Below, piece by piece: positions 1 through 5,659 of a DNA stretch of 7,806 bases. Origin of the DNA: CAZKDV01 sp964551645 (GTDB lineage Bacteria > Bacteroidota > Bacteroidia > Bacteroidales > DTU049); contig CAZKDV010000104.1 of NCBI GenBank assembly GCA_964551645.1, forward strand, positions 1-7,806. The letters run 5' to 3'. Both the position numbers and the translations under genes were made by a program. Each line of letters opens with the position of its first letter. The first letter of the stretch is position 1. The notes below the pieces were generated by a model that saw only the letters and a list, made by a program, of their open reading frames with translations, did not search any database and was not told the DNA's origin.

Positions 1-408
1 ATGTGGCAAGAGTTTGACAACTCATTAGTTGTTATTGATGATGTTGATTTAAACACTAAGAAAATTGCTGGAGTAAAAACACCAATATTAGAAAAGATAC
101 ATTTTAGACCTATTGAATTTAGCGTTTTTAATAATCCATCTTGGTTTCTTGATGCTATTGAAGTAGTTAAAGAAATTGCAACTCTTGAAATGGCTAAAGA
201 AACATTTGTTCTAAAATCTGATTTATTGTTGCACGCTAGGAGAAAAACTACACAGAAAGTTAATCTTTATGAAAAAGTTCAAATTCCTGGATTTCAAGAA
301 GCTATATTGAAAATCAAGAGGTATCTTGAAGACGAGGAAAATCTTTCTAAAGCCGCACAGAAAATTGTTAAAGCACGCATTAGTCAAGCAGAGGAGGTTG
401 AAGCATGA
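1..408 (+). CDS. ntpD: V-type ATPase subunit D, C-terminal part (5' end cut by window)
   Basis: This is the central-stalk (rotor) subunit D of a V-type ATPase, which transmits rotation between the A3B3 catalytic head and the membrane proteolipid ring in the cytoplasm. The visible 135 residues run from the window edge to a TGA at 406-408. The family is usually about 200 residues, so the N-terminal helix (roughly 65 residues) lies upstream, and the ATG at position 1 is probably an internal Met. Recognisable family segments are VKKIAGVKTP-like residues (KKIAGVKTP, about 20-28), ARRKTTQKVNLYEKVQIPG (about 79-97) and the C-terminal helix LEDEENLSKAAQKIVKAR (about 109-126). The stop overlaps the start of subunit I by four bases, so this is the first visible gene of a D-I-K operon. 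The assignment rests on sequence recognition plus the neighbours. Confidence 0.93.
   Translation: MWQEFDNSLVVIDDVDLNTKKIAGVKTPILEKIHFRPIEFSVFNNPSWFLDAIEVVKEIATLEMAKETFVLKSDLLLHARRKTTQKVNLYEKVQIPGFQEAILKIKRYLEDEENLSKAAQKIVKARISQAEEVEA
391..397 (+). promoter_or_regulatory. Shine-Dalgarno sequence for subunit I
   Basis: GAGGAGG lies seven bases before the ATG of subunit I (405), inside the last codons of subunit D. It supports that ATG as the start and suggests translational coupling through the ATGA overlap. It is notable because Bacteroidota ribosomes generally do not rely on this signal. Confidence 0.7.
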
Positions 409-2201
409 TTATTCCAATGACAAAATATACATTTTTAGTTTATCATAAAGAATACCTAGACTTTCTAGAAAAAGTGAAAGAACTTGGTGTTGTGCATATT
501 ATTCAAGCAAATGATAAAGATTCTTATGATACTAAGCAACAGTTGTTATTGGTTAAAAGTATCAAAGATACCATAAAACAACTTAAAAAACGAGAAGTTG
601 AAGTATTAAGTAATGAAAAAGAACAAATTACAGGTCAAGAAGTTTTTGAAAGAGTAAAACAACTGAATGAGCTAACAGATATTAAACAAAAACAACTAAA
701 AGAACTACAAAAAGAATTTGCAAATGTTGAACCATGGGGTACATTTTCAGTTGAAACTATTAATAAAATTAAACAAAGCGGAATAGAAATCTTGTTTTTT
801 GTTTGTTCAGATAAGAAATTTAAAGAAGAATGGAACGACACCCATATTGAAATTGTTAATACTATTGGTGGATTAGTTTATTTTGTTGCAGTACATAAGA
901 TTGGCGAAGAGCTTTCGATTGATGCAGAAAGAGTTGCTTTGCCCGATAGATCTATAAATGAAATAAAAGTAGAAATTGATATAATAAATAAGGAAATAGC
1001 TGATATTGAGTCAAAACTTGATATTTGTGCTATTTCACACATTGATAAATTAGTTGAATACCAGCACGAAGTTGAAGAAGCTAACGACTTGCAAGAGGTA
1101 CTGTCTAGTACAATTAAAGAAGCAGACGAAAAACTTATGCTTGTTGAAGGTTGGGTTCCAAAGGCTAAGAGTAATGATTTAGATGTTTATCTTGAAGAGC
1201 AAAGTATTGTTCATTTGACTCAAGAACCAACGCCAGAAGATAAAGTTCCAATTTTATTAAAGAATAATAAATTTACAAAATTGTTTGAACCTATTGGTAG
1301 TTTATTTTCATTACCAACTTATCAAGAATTAGATTTAACGCCTTTGTTTGCTCCATTCTTTATGATGTTTTTTGGTTTTTGTCTCGGAGACGCAGGCTAT
1401 GGACTTCTGTTATTGGTGGTTGCTTCACTTGCGAAATTGAAAATTAAATCTAATCTTCGTTCGTATTTATCTTTAGTTCAACTTTTTGGTATTGGAACAT
1501 TTATTTTTGGTTCTATTTCAGGAACATTTTTTGGTATTAACATAATTGATTCAAATATTGCTATTTTTGATAATGTAAAAAATCACATGTTTGAATCTAA
1601 TCAAATGTTTCAACTCGCATTAATACTTGGAATTGTACAAATAATATTTGGATTGGCAGTGAAAGTAGTTAATCAAACAAGACAGTTTGGTTGGCAGTAC
1701 GGAATGACAAGTGTAGGCTGGATTATTTTAATCTTATCTTTACTTGATAATTTTTTATTGGAATTTACTTCTTTCGGTTTTATTCCAATCTATATAGCTA
1801 TTGCAATAATCATATTTTTCGTTGACCCCAAAGTAAATATTTTCACTCGCGTGGGTAAAGGACTTTGGGAGTTATATGGAATAACTGGCTTTTTTGGCGA
1901 TATATTGAGTTATATTCGCTTATTTGCTTTAGGTATTGCAGGTGGAACTTTAGGTTTTGTTATTAATGATATTGCATTACAAATAAAAGGAGTACCATAC
2001 ATTGGTTGGTTATTATTTGTGATAATTCTTATTGTTGGGCATTTTGGAAACTTGCTTATTTCCTCTCTTGGTGCTTTTGTGCATCCGATGCGTCTAACAT
2101 TTGTAGAGTTTTATAAAAATGCTGGCTTTGCTGGCGGAGGATATAAATTTAAACCATTTACTAAAAAAACAATTAAATCTAATAAAGGAGAAACATTATG
2201 A
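405..2201 (+). CDS. ntpI: V-type ATPase subunit I (membrane stator, subunit a homologue)
   Basis: This 598-residue protein is the stator subunit that forms the two half-channels for ions beside the proteolipid ring. Residues 1 to about 305 form a charged, coiled-coil-rich cytoplasmic arm. About seven hydrophobic segments follow from about 314 (near 315-343, 354-380, 400-420, 428-447, 452-472, 488-522, 532-560). The first membrane segment carries GDAGYG (328-333). The conserved SYIRLFALGIAGG segment holds Arg505 (codon 1917-1919), the counterpart of the essential arginine (Arg735 in yeast Vph1) that releases the ion from the ring glutamate. HPMRLTFVEF holds the second conserved arginine, Arg563 (codon 2091-2093). 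Length is normal for short bacterial forms. The start is supported by GAGGAGG and the ATGA overlap with D; the TGA stop (2199-2201) overlaps the ATG of K in the same way. No frameshift is seen. Confidence 0.95.
   Translation: MIIPMTKYTFLVYHKEYLDFLEKVKELGVVHIIQANDKDSYDTKQQLLLVKSIKDTIKQLKKREVEVLSNEKEQITGQEVFERVKQLNELTDIKQKQLKELQKEFANVEPWGTFSVETINKIKQSGIEILFFVCSDKKFKEEWNDTHIEIVNTIGGLVYFVAVHKIGEELSIDAERVALPDRSINEIKVEIDIINKEIADIESKLDICAISHIDKLVEYQHEVEEANDLQEVLSSTIKEADEKLMLVEGWVPKAKSNDLDVYLEEQSIVHLTQEPTPEDKVPILLKNNKFTKLFEPIGSLFSLPTYQELDLTPLFAPFFMMFFGFCLGDAGYGLLLLVVASLAKLKIKSNLRSYLSLVQLFGIGTFIFGSISGTFFGINIIDSNIAIFDNVKNHMFESNQMFQLALILGIVQIIFGLAVKVVNQTRQFGWQYGMTSVGWIILILSLLDNFLLEFTSFGFIPIYIAIAIIIFFVDPKVNIFTRVGKGLWELYGITGFFGDILSYIRLFALGIAGGTLGFVINDIALQIKGVPYIGWLLFVIILIVGHFGNLLISSLGAFVHPMRLTFVEFYKNAGFAGGGYKFKPFTKKTIKSNKGETL
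2184..2190 (+). promoter_or_regulatory. Shine-Dalgarno sequence for subunit K
   Basis: AAAGGAG lies seven bases before the ATG at 2198, inside the last codons of subunit I. With the second ATGA overlap of the operon it identifies 2198 as the true K start even though the following codons are lost in the N run. Confidence 0.6.
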
Positions 2202-2679
2202 AGATCGGANNNNNNNNNNNNNNNNNNNNNNNNNNNNNNNNNNNNNNTTGATGATTGCATTATCAGGAACAGGAAGTGCCATTGGGGTATCAATCGGAGG
2301 CAACGCCACAATAGGGGCGTTAAAGAAAAATGAAGAAGCTTTTGGAAGCTATATGCTATTAAGTGCTTTACCAGGGACACAAGGACTATACGGTTTTGCT
2401 GGTTTTTTTATTATTAACCAACAAATGCCTAAATTGCTTGAAGCCGGTGGTGGAACTTTAACTATGTATCAAGGTGTAGCTATTTTAGCTGCTGGACTTG
2501 TTTTAGGACTTGTAGGCTTGATATCAGCAATTAAACAAGGACAAGTTTGTGCAAATGGTATTGCCGGAATTGGTTCTGGATATGATGTGTTTGGAAAAAC
2601 AATGGTATTAGCAGTATTCCCTGAGTTATATGCTATTGTTGCATTTGCATCTACATTTATCATTAGTGCTGCTCTGTAG
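2198..2679 (+). CDS. ntpK: V-type ATPase subunit K (16-kDa proteolipid, rotor ring), 5' end interrupted by an assembly gap
   Basis: This is the duplicated-hairpin proteolipid that forms the ion-carrying rotor ring of a V-type ATPase. From 2248 to the TAG at 2677-2679, 143 residues are readable, against about 155 for the family, so roughly 10-15 N-terminal residues are missing. Four hydrophobic helices are evident. The first hairpin has SGTGSAIGVSIGGNA and ends in LPGTQGLYGF. The second has SAIKQGQVCANGI and FPELYAIVAF, whose glutamate (codon 2623-2625) is the ion-binding carboxylate. Only one such carboxylate exists per two hairpins, as in V-type K. The start at 2198 is chosen from AAAGGAG and the ATGA overlap with subunit I. 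As assembled, that ATG is out of frame with the body by the length of the N run. The frame that stays open upstream to 2119 through the N's is a false extension into subunit I. No later V-ATPase gene follows, so K ends the operon. Confidence 0.9.
2210..2247. other. Assembly gap (38 N) with adapter-like left edge
   Basis: There are 38 undetermined bases inside the 5' end of subunit K. The eight bases just before them, AGATCGGA at 2202-2209, equal the first eight bases of the standard Illumina adapter (AGATCGGAAGAGC). These bases may not be genomic, and the gap length is probably only an estimate, because the K start and the K body are out of frame across it. Confidence 0.9.
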
Positions 2680-2706
2680 CAATTAAGATTTTTAAAAATT
2701 ATTCTT

Positions 2707-2728
2707 TGAAATAGTGAATTTTATTTCA
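2707..2728 (+). terminator. Weak hairpin after the V-ATPase operon
   Basis: TGAAATA (2707-2713) and TATTTCA (2722-2728) form a perfect 7-bp stem with an 8-base loop, 27 bases after the subunit K stop. The stem has a single G-C pair and no clean T-tract follows, so it is a poor intrinsic terminator. It may only mark the 3' end, or be chance in AT-rich DNA. Confidence 0.25.
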
Positions 2729-2755
2729 TTATTCCAAAAATAATTACGATATTTG
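2724..2755 (+). promoter_or_regulatory. Candidate Bacteroidota-type promoter for rpmB
   Basis: TTTC (2724-2727) is followed after 20 bases by GATATTTG (2748-2755). The Bacteroidota primary sigma-factor signal is TTTG, 19-21 bases, then TAnnTTTG, so each box has one mismatch and the spacing fits. Transcription would begin near 2761, giving a leader of about 20 bases before the rpmB ATG. The upstream box overlaps the weak hairpin. Confidence 0.35.
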
Positions 2756-2781
2756 CAACCCAAATTAAAAAGGATAGGACT

Positions 2782-3015
2782 ATGGCACGAATTTGTCAAC
2801 TTACAGGAAAAAAGGTAATTACTGGAAACAATGTTTCACATTCAAACATTAAATCAAAAAGAAAGTTTTACCCAAATCTTCAAACGAAAAAATATTATAT
2901 CCCTGAAGAAGGTGTATGGGTTACTCTAAAAGTATCTACTAACGCTATGCGTACAATTAATAAAAATGGTATTTCTGCTGTGCTGAAAAAAGCTATTGAA
3001 AAAGGGACTATATAA
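2782..3015 (+). CDS. rpmB: 50S ribosomal protein L28 (bL28)
   Basis: This is a 77-residue protein of the large ribosomal subunit. The N-terminal MARICQLTGKKVITGNNVSH, with RRF/KRKFYPNL-type residues (KRKFYPNLQ, about 27-35) and the WVTLKVSTNAMRTINKNGI core (about 46-64), is diagnostic of bL28, and the length is normal. Only one cysteine is present, so this is the zinc-free form like that of E. coli. The start follows a purine-rich AAAAAGGATAGG stretch (2768-2779). In many Bacteroidota rpmB is followed by rpmG (L33) and a small DUF4295 gene. Here it is followed directly by a terminator and the convergent UbiD-family gene, so it stands as a single-gene transcript. The identification is firm. 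Confidence 0.96.
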   Translation: MARICQLTGKKVITGNNVSHSNIKSKRKFYPNLQTKKYYIPEEGVWVTLKVSTNAMRTINKNGISAVLKKAIEKGTI

Positions 3016-3021
3016 TAATTG

Positions 3022-4914
3022 TTAAAGTTTTTTTTGTTTTTCATATAAATAACCCTCATTGAGGGTTATTTTTTTGTATAATAATGAGGGAGATTCTAAG
3101 ATTTCAGAAAAACCAAATTCTGACCACCTTGCATCAATATTTGAAATAGTAACAGAATCCATAGTGATAATATTTGCTCTGCTTGTTTGAAGATTGTCGT
3201 GTGTTGTAGTTTTCATGGTTCCGTCAAAACCTGCAAAGCAGGTTTTATCTTCCAAAGATGTTAAAAACAAATCAGTTTCAGGATTATAGTTAGCTAAAAA
3301 TAACCATAATAATTCATTATAATTCAAACATTCAGCATTAGAGTCAAAGAAAAACATATATGGAACATGAAATGAATGTTCTAAAATTAGTTTTTTGTGA
3401 ATATTGCGAATAGAAATTGACAAGTCTTTGTTTACAAATATTATCGCAATCTTATAGGATTTTTTTGCCCAGTTTAAATCAATATTTTTTATGTGGTATT
3501 TGCTGAAATCAAAATTTATTTGCGTTTGATTTGGGGTTCTATTATCTATTGCTTGTTTTTCTTCTTCTAATTTTACAGTTGCGTCAATTCCCATTTTTCT
3601 TCCAAAAGTAAACGAATTATTTGCATGATCTAGCACATCTAATGGTCCTTTGAAGAAGCTAAAATCATAAGGAATATTTACATTTTTACTTATAGCATCA
3701 AGCACAGAATTTATGTTGAAAACATCAACATCTTTATCTACAATAATAATATTTTTTACAAACATCATTTGACCAGCACCCCATAATGCGTTCATCACTT
3801 TTATTGCTTGTCCGGGATATGTTTTTTTTATTGAAGCTATAAGCAAGTTATGAAAACCTCCTTCAATAGGGATATTTACTTCAATTAACTCAGGTGTAAA
3901 AAATTTTTTTATCAAAGGAAAAAATAATCTTTCAGTTGCTTTGCCCAAATATCCATCTTCCATTGGGGGAACACCAACAACTGTAGCTGGATATATTGCA
4001 TTTGGTTTATGAGTTATTTTGGTAATATGAAAAATAGGGTAGTAGTCTGTCAAACTATAGTATCCGGTGTGGTCGCCAAATGGACCTTCGGTTTTCAGTT
4101 CTTCTTCTGGGTCAATATAGCCTTCTATTACAAAATCAACATCTTCTGGAATTTTGATATCACAAGTTAGTGCTTTTACTAATTTTATTCTTCTTTTTTG
4201 AATAAATCCGGCAAATGCGTATTCGTTAATCATTTCGGGGAGGGGAGCAGTTGAGATATATGTGTAAATAGGATTTCCGCCTAAAGTAACAACAACTGGC
4301 ATTCGTTTTTTCAATGCTTTATATTTCTCAAAATGCGTAGCGCCACCTTTATGCCTATGCCAATGCATACCTGTCGTTTTATTGTTAAATACTTGCATGC
4401 GATACATACCTACATTGGTGCTTCCATCTTCAGGGTCAATAGTATGAACCATTGGAAGAGTGATGAATTTTCCTGCATCATCTGGCCAACATTGCAATAT
4501 TGGTAGTTTAGACAGATCTACTTCCGTTTGCTCATTTTTTTGACATATCCCTTTTCTTTTGAGATGTTTAGGGATAGAGTATCTTAGCTTTAATGCTTGT
4601 TTGATGGCTTTCGTAATATTTAATTTTTTTGTTGTGTCTGTCATTTGGAAAAATGCTTCAATTTCATCATTAAATTCGTTGTATGAACGCAATCCCAAGG
4701 CTTGTAACATTCTGTATTCACTGCCAAACATATTTGTAATGACAGGAAATTTTGTCCCATTATTTTTGAATAAAAGAGCTTTTCCTTTGTTTTTAGACAC
4801 TCTGTCAGTTATCTCTGATATTTCTAATAATGGCGAAACATGAGCATTAATAATAGTTAATTCATCTTTTTTTTGAAGAAAATCAATAAAATTTTGCAGT
4901 GATTTATATGACAT
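3022..4914 (-). CDS. UbiD-family decarboxylase (prenylated-FMN dependent)
   Basis: This 630-residue cytoplasmic enzyme belongs to the UbiD family, which reversibly decarboxylates aromatic or unsaturated acids with prenylated FMN. The landmarks of fungal Fdc1 have counterparts at almost the same numbers. Arg172 is in NVGMYRMQV, Glu276 and Asp281 are in TEGPFGDHTGYY (catalytic R-E-E/D set), and likely metal/cofactor ligands are Asn167, His188 in HRHKGG and Glu231 in INEYAFAGF. All appear intact. Bacteroidota copies are often labelled menaquinone biosynthesis decarboxylase, but the substrate cannot be read from this sequence, so I give no gene symbol. No ubiX (prenyl-FMN synthase) is nearby. The last dozen or so residues run beyond the usual YKK end and are encoded by the strand opposite the rpmB terminator; the stop is 6 bases from the rpmB stop. 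The start (ATG complement of 4912-4914) is divergent from tpx by 55 bases. No convincing promoter was seen on this strand. Confidence 0.92.
   Translation of the reverse strand: MSYKSLQNFIDFLQKKDELTIINAHVSPLLEISEITDRVSKNKGKALLFKNNGTKFPVITNMFGSEYRMLQALGLRSYNEFNDEIEAFFQMTDTTKKLNITKAIKQALKLRYSIPKHLKRKGICQKNEQTEVDLSKLPILQCWPDDAGKFITLPMVHTIDPEDGSTNVGMYRMQVFNNKTTGMHWHRHKGGATHFEKYKALKKRMPVVVTLGGNPIYTYISTAPLPEMINEYAFAGFIQKRRIKLVKALTCDIKIPEDVDFVIEGYIDPEEELKTEGPFGDHTGYYSLTDYYPIFHITKITHKPNAIYPATVVGVPPMEDGYLGKATERLFFPLIKKFFTPELIEVNIPIEGGFHNLLIASIKKTYPGQAIKVMNALWGAGQMMFVKNIIIVDKDVDVFNINSVLDAISKNVNIPYDFSFFKGPLDVLDHANNSFTFGRKMGIDATVKLEEEKQAIDNRTPNQTQINFDFSKYHIKNIDLNWAKKSYKIAIIFVNKDLSISIRNIHKKLILEHSFHVPYMFFFDSNAECLNYNELLWLFLANYNPETDLFLTSLEDKTCFAGFDGTMKTTTHDNLQTSRANIITMDSVTISNIDARWSEFGFSEILESPSLLYKKITLNEGYLYEKQKKL
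3047..3075 (+). terminator. Intrinsic terminator of rpmB
   Basis: The arms 3047-3057 (AAATAACCCTC) and 3061-3071 (GAGGGTTATTT) pair perfectly over 11 bp around a 3-base ATT loop. A run of seven T's (3069-3075) overlaps and follows the right arm. This is a strong rho-independent terminator for plus-strand transcripts. Read on the minus strand, the hairpin is followed by an A-rich tract instead, so it is not an efficient terminator for the UbiD-family gene, whose final codons it occupies. Confidence 0.85.
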
Positions 4915-4947
4915 TTTGTATATTTGTATGATTTTTGAATATATTTG
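4915..4947 (+). promoter_or_regulatory. Bacteroidota-type promoter for tpx
   Basis: TTTG (4915-4918), a 21-base spacer and TATATTTG (4940-4947) match the Bacteroidota consensus TTTG / TAnnTTTG exactly. Transcription would start about 4953-4955, leaving a leader of roughly 16 bases before the tpx ATG at 4970. The upstream box begins directly beside the start codon of the divergent UbiD-family gene. Confidence 0.6.
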
Positions 4948-4949
4948 TA
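4919..4949 (+). repeat. Direct repeat TATATTTGTA x2 in the tpx promoter region
   Basis: TATATTTGTA occurs at 4919-4928 and again at 4940-4949, a period of 21 bases or about two helical turns. Each copy contains a full TAnnTTTG box. The first also has a TTTG 22 bases upstream (4893-4896), so tandem promoters or a paired binding site are both possible. Confidence 0.6.
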
Positions 4950-4969
4950 AAATTAAAAATTAAATTGAA

Positions 4970-5473
4970 ATGAAAACAACTGTAGGAATTATTGAATTTA
5001 ATGGAAAACCATTAACAATAGCTGGAGAAATGATTACTAAAGGTCGTATTGCACCTGATTTTAAAGTTATAGATAAAGAATTAAATATCGTAAAATTATC
5101 TGATTTTGCAGGCAAAAAGCGCATTTTATCCATAATGCCATCAATAGATACTCCAATTTGCGAGGCACAAACAAGAAGATTTAATGAAGAAGCTGCTAAA
5201 AACCCCGATGTAGTTGTGATAACTTTATCTATGGACTTGCCTTTTGCACTTGCTCGTTTCTGTGCAAATGAGGGTATCAAAAATGCAATTACATTATCTG
5301 ACCATAGATACAGAGAATTTGGCTATAATTATGGTTTTTATATTGAAGAGCTTGGATTGCTTGCTCGCGGAATTGTTGTCGTAGATGAAAATGATACTGT
5401 AGTGCATGTTGAGTATGTTAAAGATATAGTGCAACATCCAAACTATGATGCAGCACTTGAAGCTATTAAGTAA
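4970..5473 (+). CDS. tpx: Thiol peroxidase Tpx (atypical 2-Cys peroxiredoxin)
   Basis: This 167-residue protein reduces hydrogen and alkyl hydroperoxides with electrons from thioredoxin. The peroxidatic cysteine is Cys64 in PSIDTPICEAQTRRF and the resolving cysteine is Cys98 in RFCANEGI. Their 34-residue spacing equals that of E. coli Tpx (Cys61/Cys95). The active-site Thr61 and Arg133 (LARGIVVVD) are also present, so the enzyme looks functional. E. coli Tpx is periplasmic or cytoplasmic depending on report; no signal peptide is seen here, so a cytoplasmic location is likely. There is no Shine-Dalgarno sequence. The start is preceded by an A-rich leader as usual in Bacteroidota, and a promoter at 4915-4947 fits. 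The gene is transcribed alone, divergent from the UbiD-family gene. In anaerobic Bacteroides tpx belongs to the peroxide response, but I see no OxyR site that I could defend. Confidence 0.96.
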   Translation: MKTTVGIIEFNGKPLTIAGEMITKGRIAPDFKVIDKELNIVKLSDFAGKKRILSIMPSIDTPICEAQTRRFNEEAAKNPDVVVITLSMDLPFALARFCANEGIKNAITLSDHRYREFGYNYGFYIEELGLLARGIVVVDENDTVVHVEYVKDIVQHPNYDAALEAIK

Positions 5474-5598
5474 AACTATAACTTCTTAAATTATTTTGCT
5501 TGCTTTTTGTAAATAAGATTAAGCATTATGCCAATTTTGTATCCTTTTGGCTTATATATGGACAATTAGTAGCAATTGCAGTATTTGATAAACTTATA

Positions 5599-5623
5599 CT
5601 CTAATTCTGAACAATTATTAGAG
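5599..5623. other. Weak hairpin in the tpx / barrel-gene intergenic region
   Basis: CTCTAAT (5599-5605) and ATTAGAG (5617-5623) form a 7-bp stem with an 11-base loop. It lies between the convergent ends of tpx and the outer-membrane barrel gene. Neither strand has a T-tract directly after it, so a terminator role for either gene is weak. The rest of 5474-5659 holds no gene or RNA that I can recognise. Confidence 0.3.
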
Positions 5624-5659
5624 AAATAAGGATTTTAGAAATTATCTTTTGACTGTTTT

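Noticed and set aside
635..841. Minus-strand open frame within subunit I
   Set aside because: It lies wholly inside a well-recognised gene and has no family features or start signal.
2119..2250. Open frame that would extend subunit K upstream to 2119
   Set aside because: It runs through the N's and through the coding end of subunit I in another frame. The ATG at 2198, with its Shine-Dalgarno sequence and ATGA overlap, is the expected start.
2111..2380. Minus-strand open frame across the N run
   Set aside because: It is antisense to the I/K junction and kept open only by undetermined bases.
2469..2663. Minus-strand open frame within subunit K
   Set aside because: It is the antisense shadow of a conserved proteolipid with no supporting signals.
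4559..4843. Plus-strand hydrophobic open frame within the UbiD-family gene
   Set aside because: It is antisense to conserved enzyme sequence; its hydrophobicity is a by-product of charged codons read in reverse.
4977..4984. Possible minus-strand promoter box (TACAGTTG) for the UbiD-family gene
   Set aside because: It matches the downstream consensus with one error, but no TTTG lies at the right distance, so it cannot be separated from chance.
4960..5280. Minus-strand open frame over tpx
   Set aside because: It is antisense to an intact Tpx including its active site, with no promoter or recognisable product.
5530..5551. GCCAA / TTGGC inverted repeat after tpx as a terminator
   Set aside because: The stem is only 5 bp with a 12-base loop and no T-tract, which is expected by chance in this DNA.
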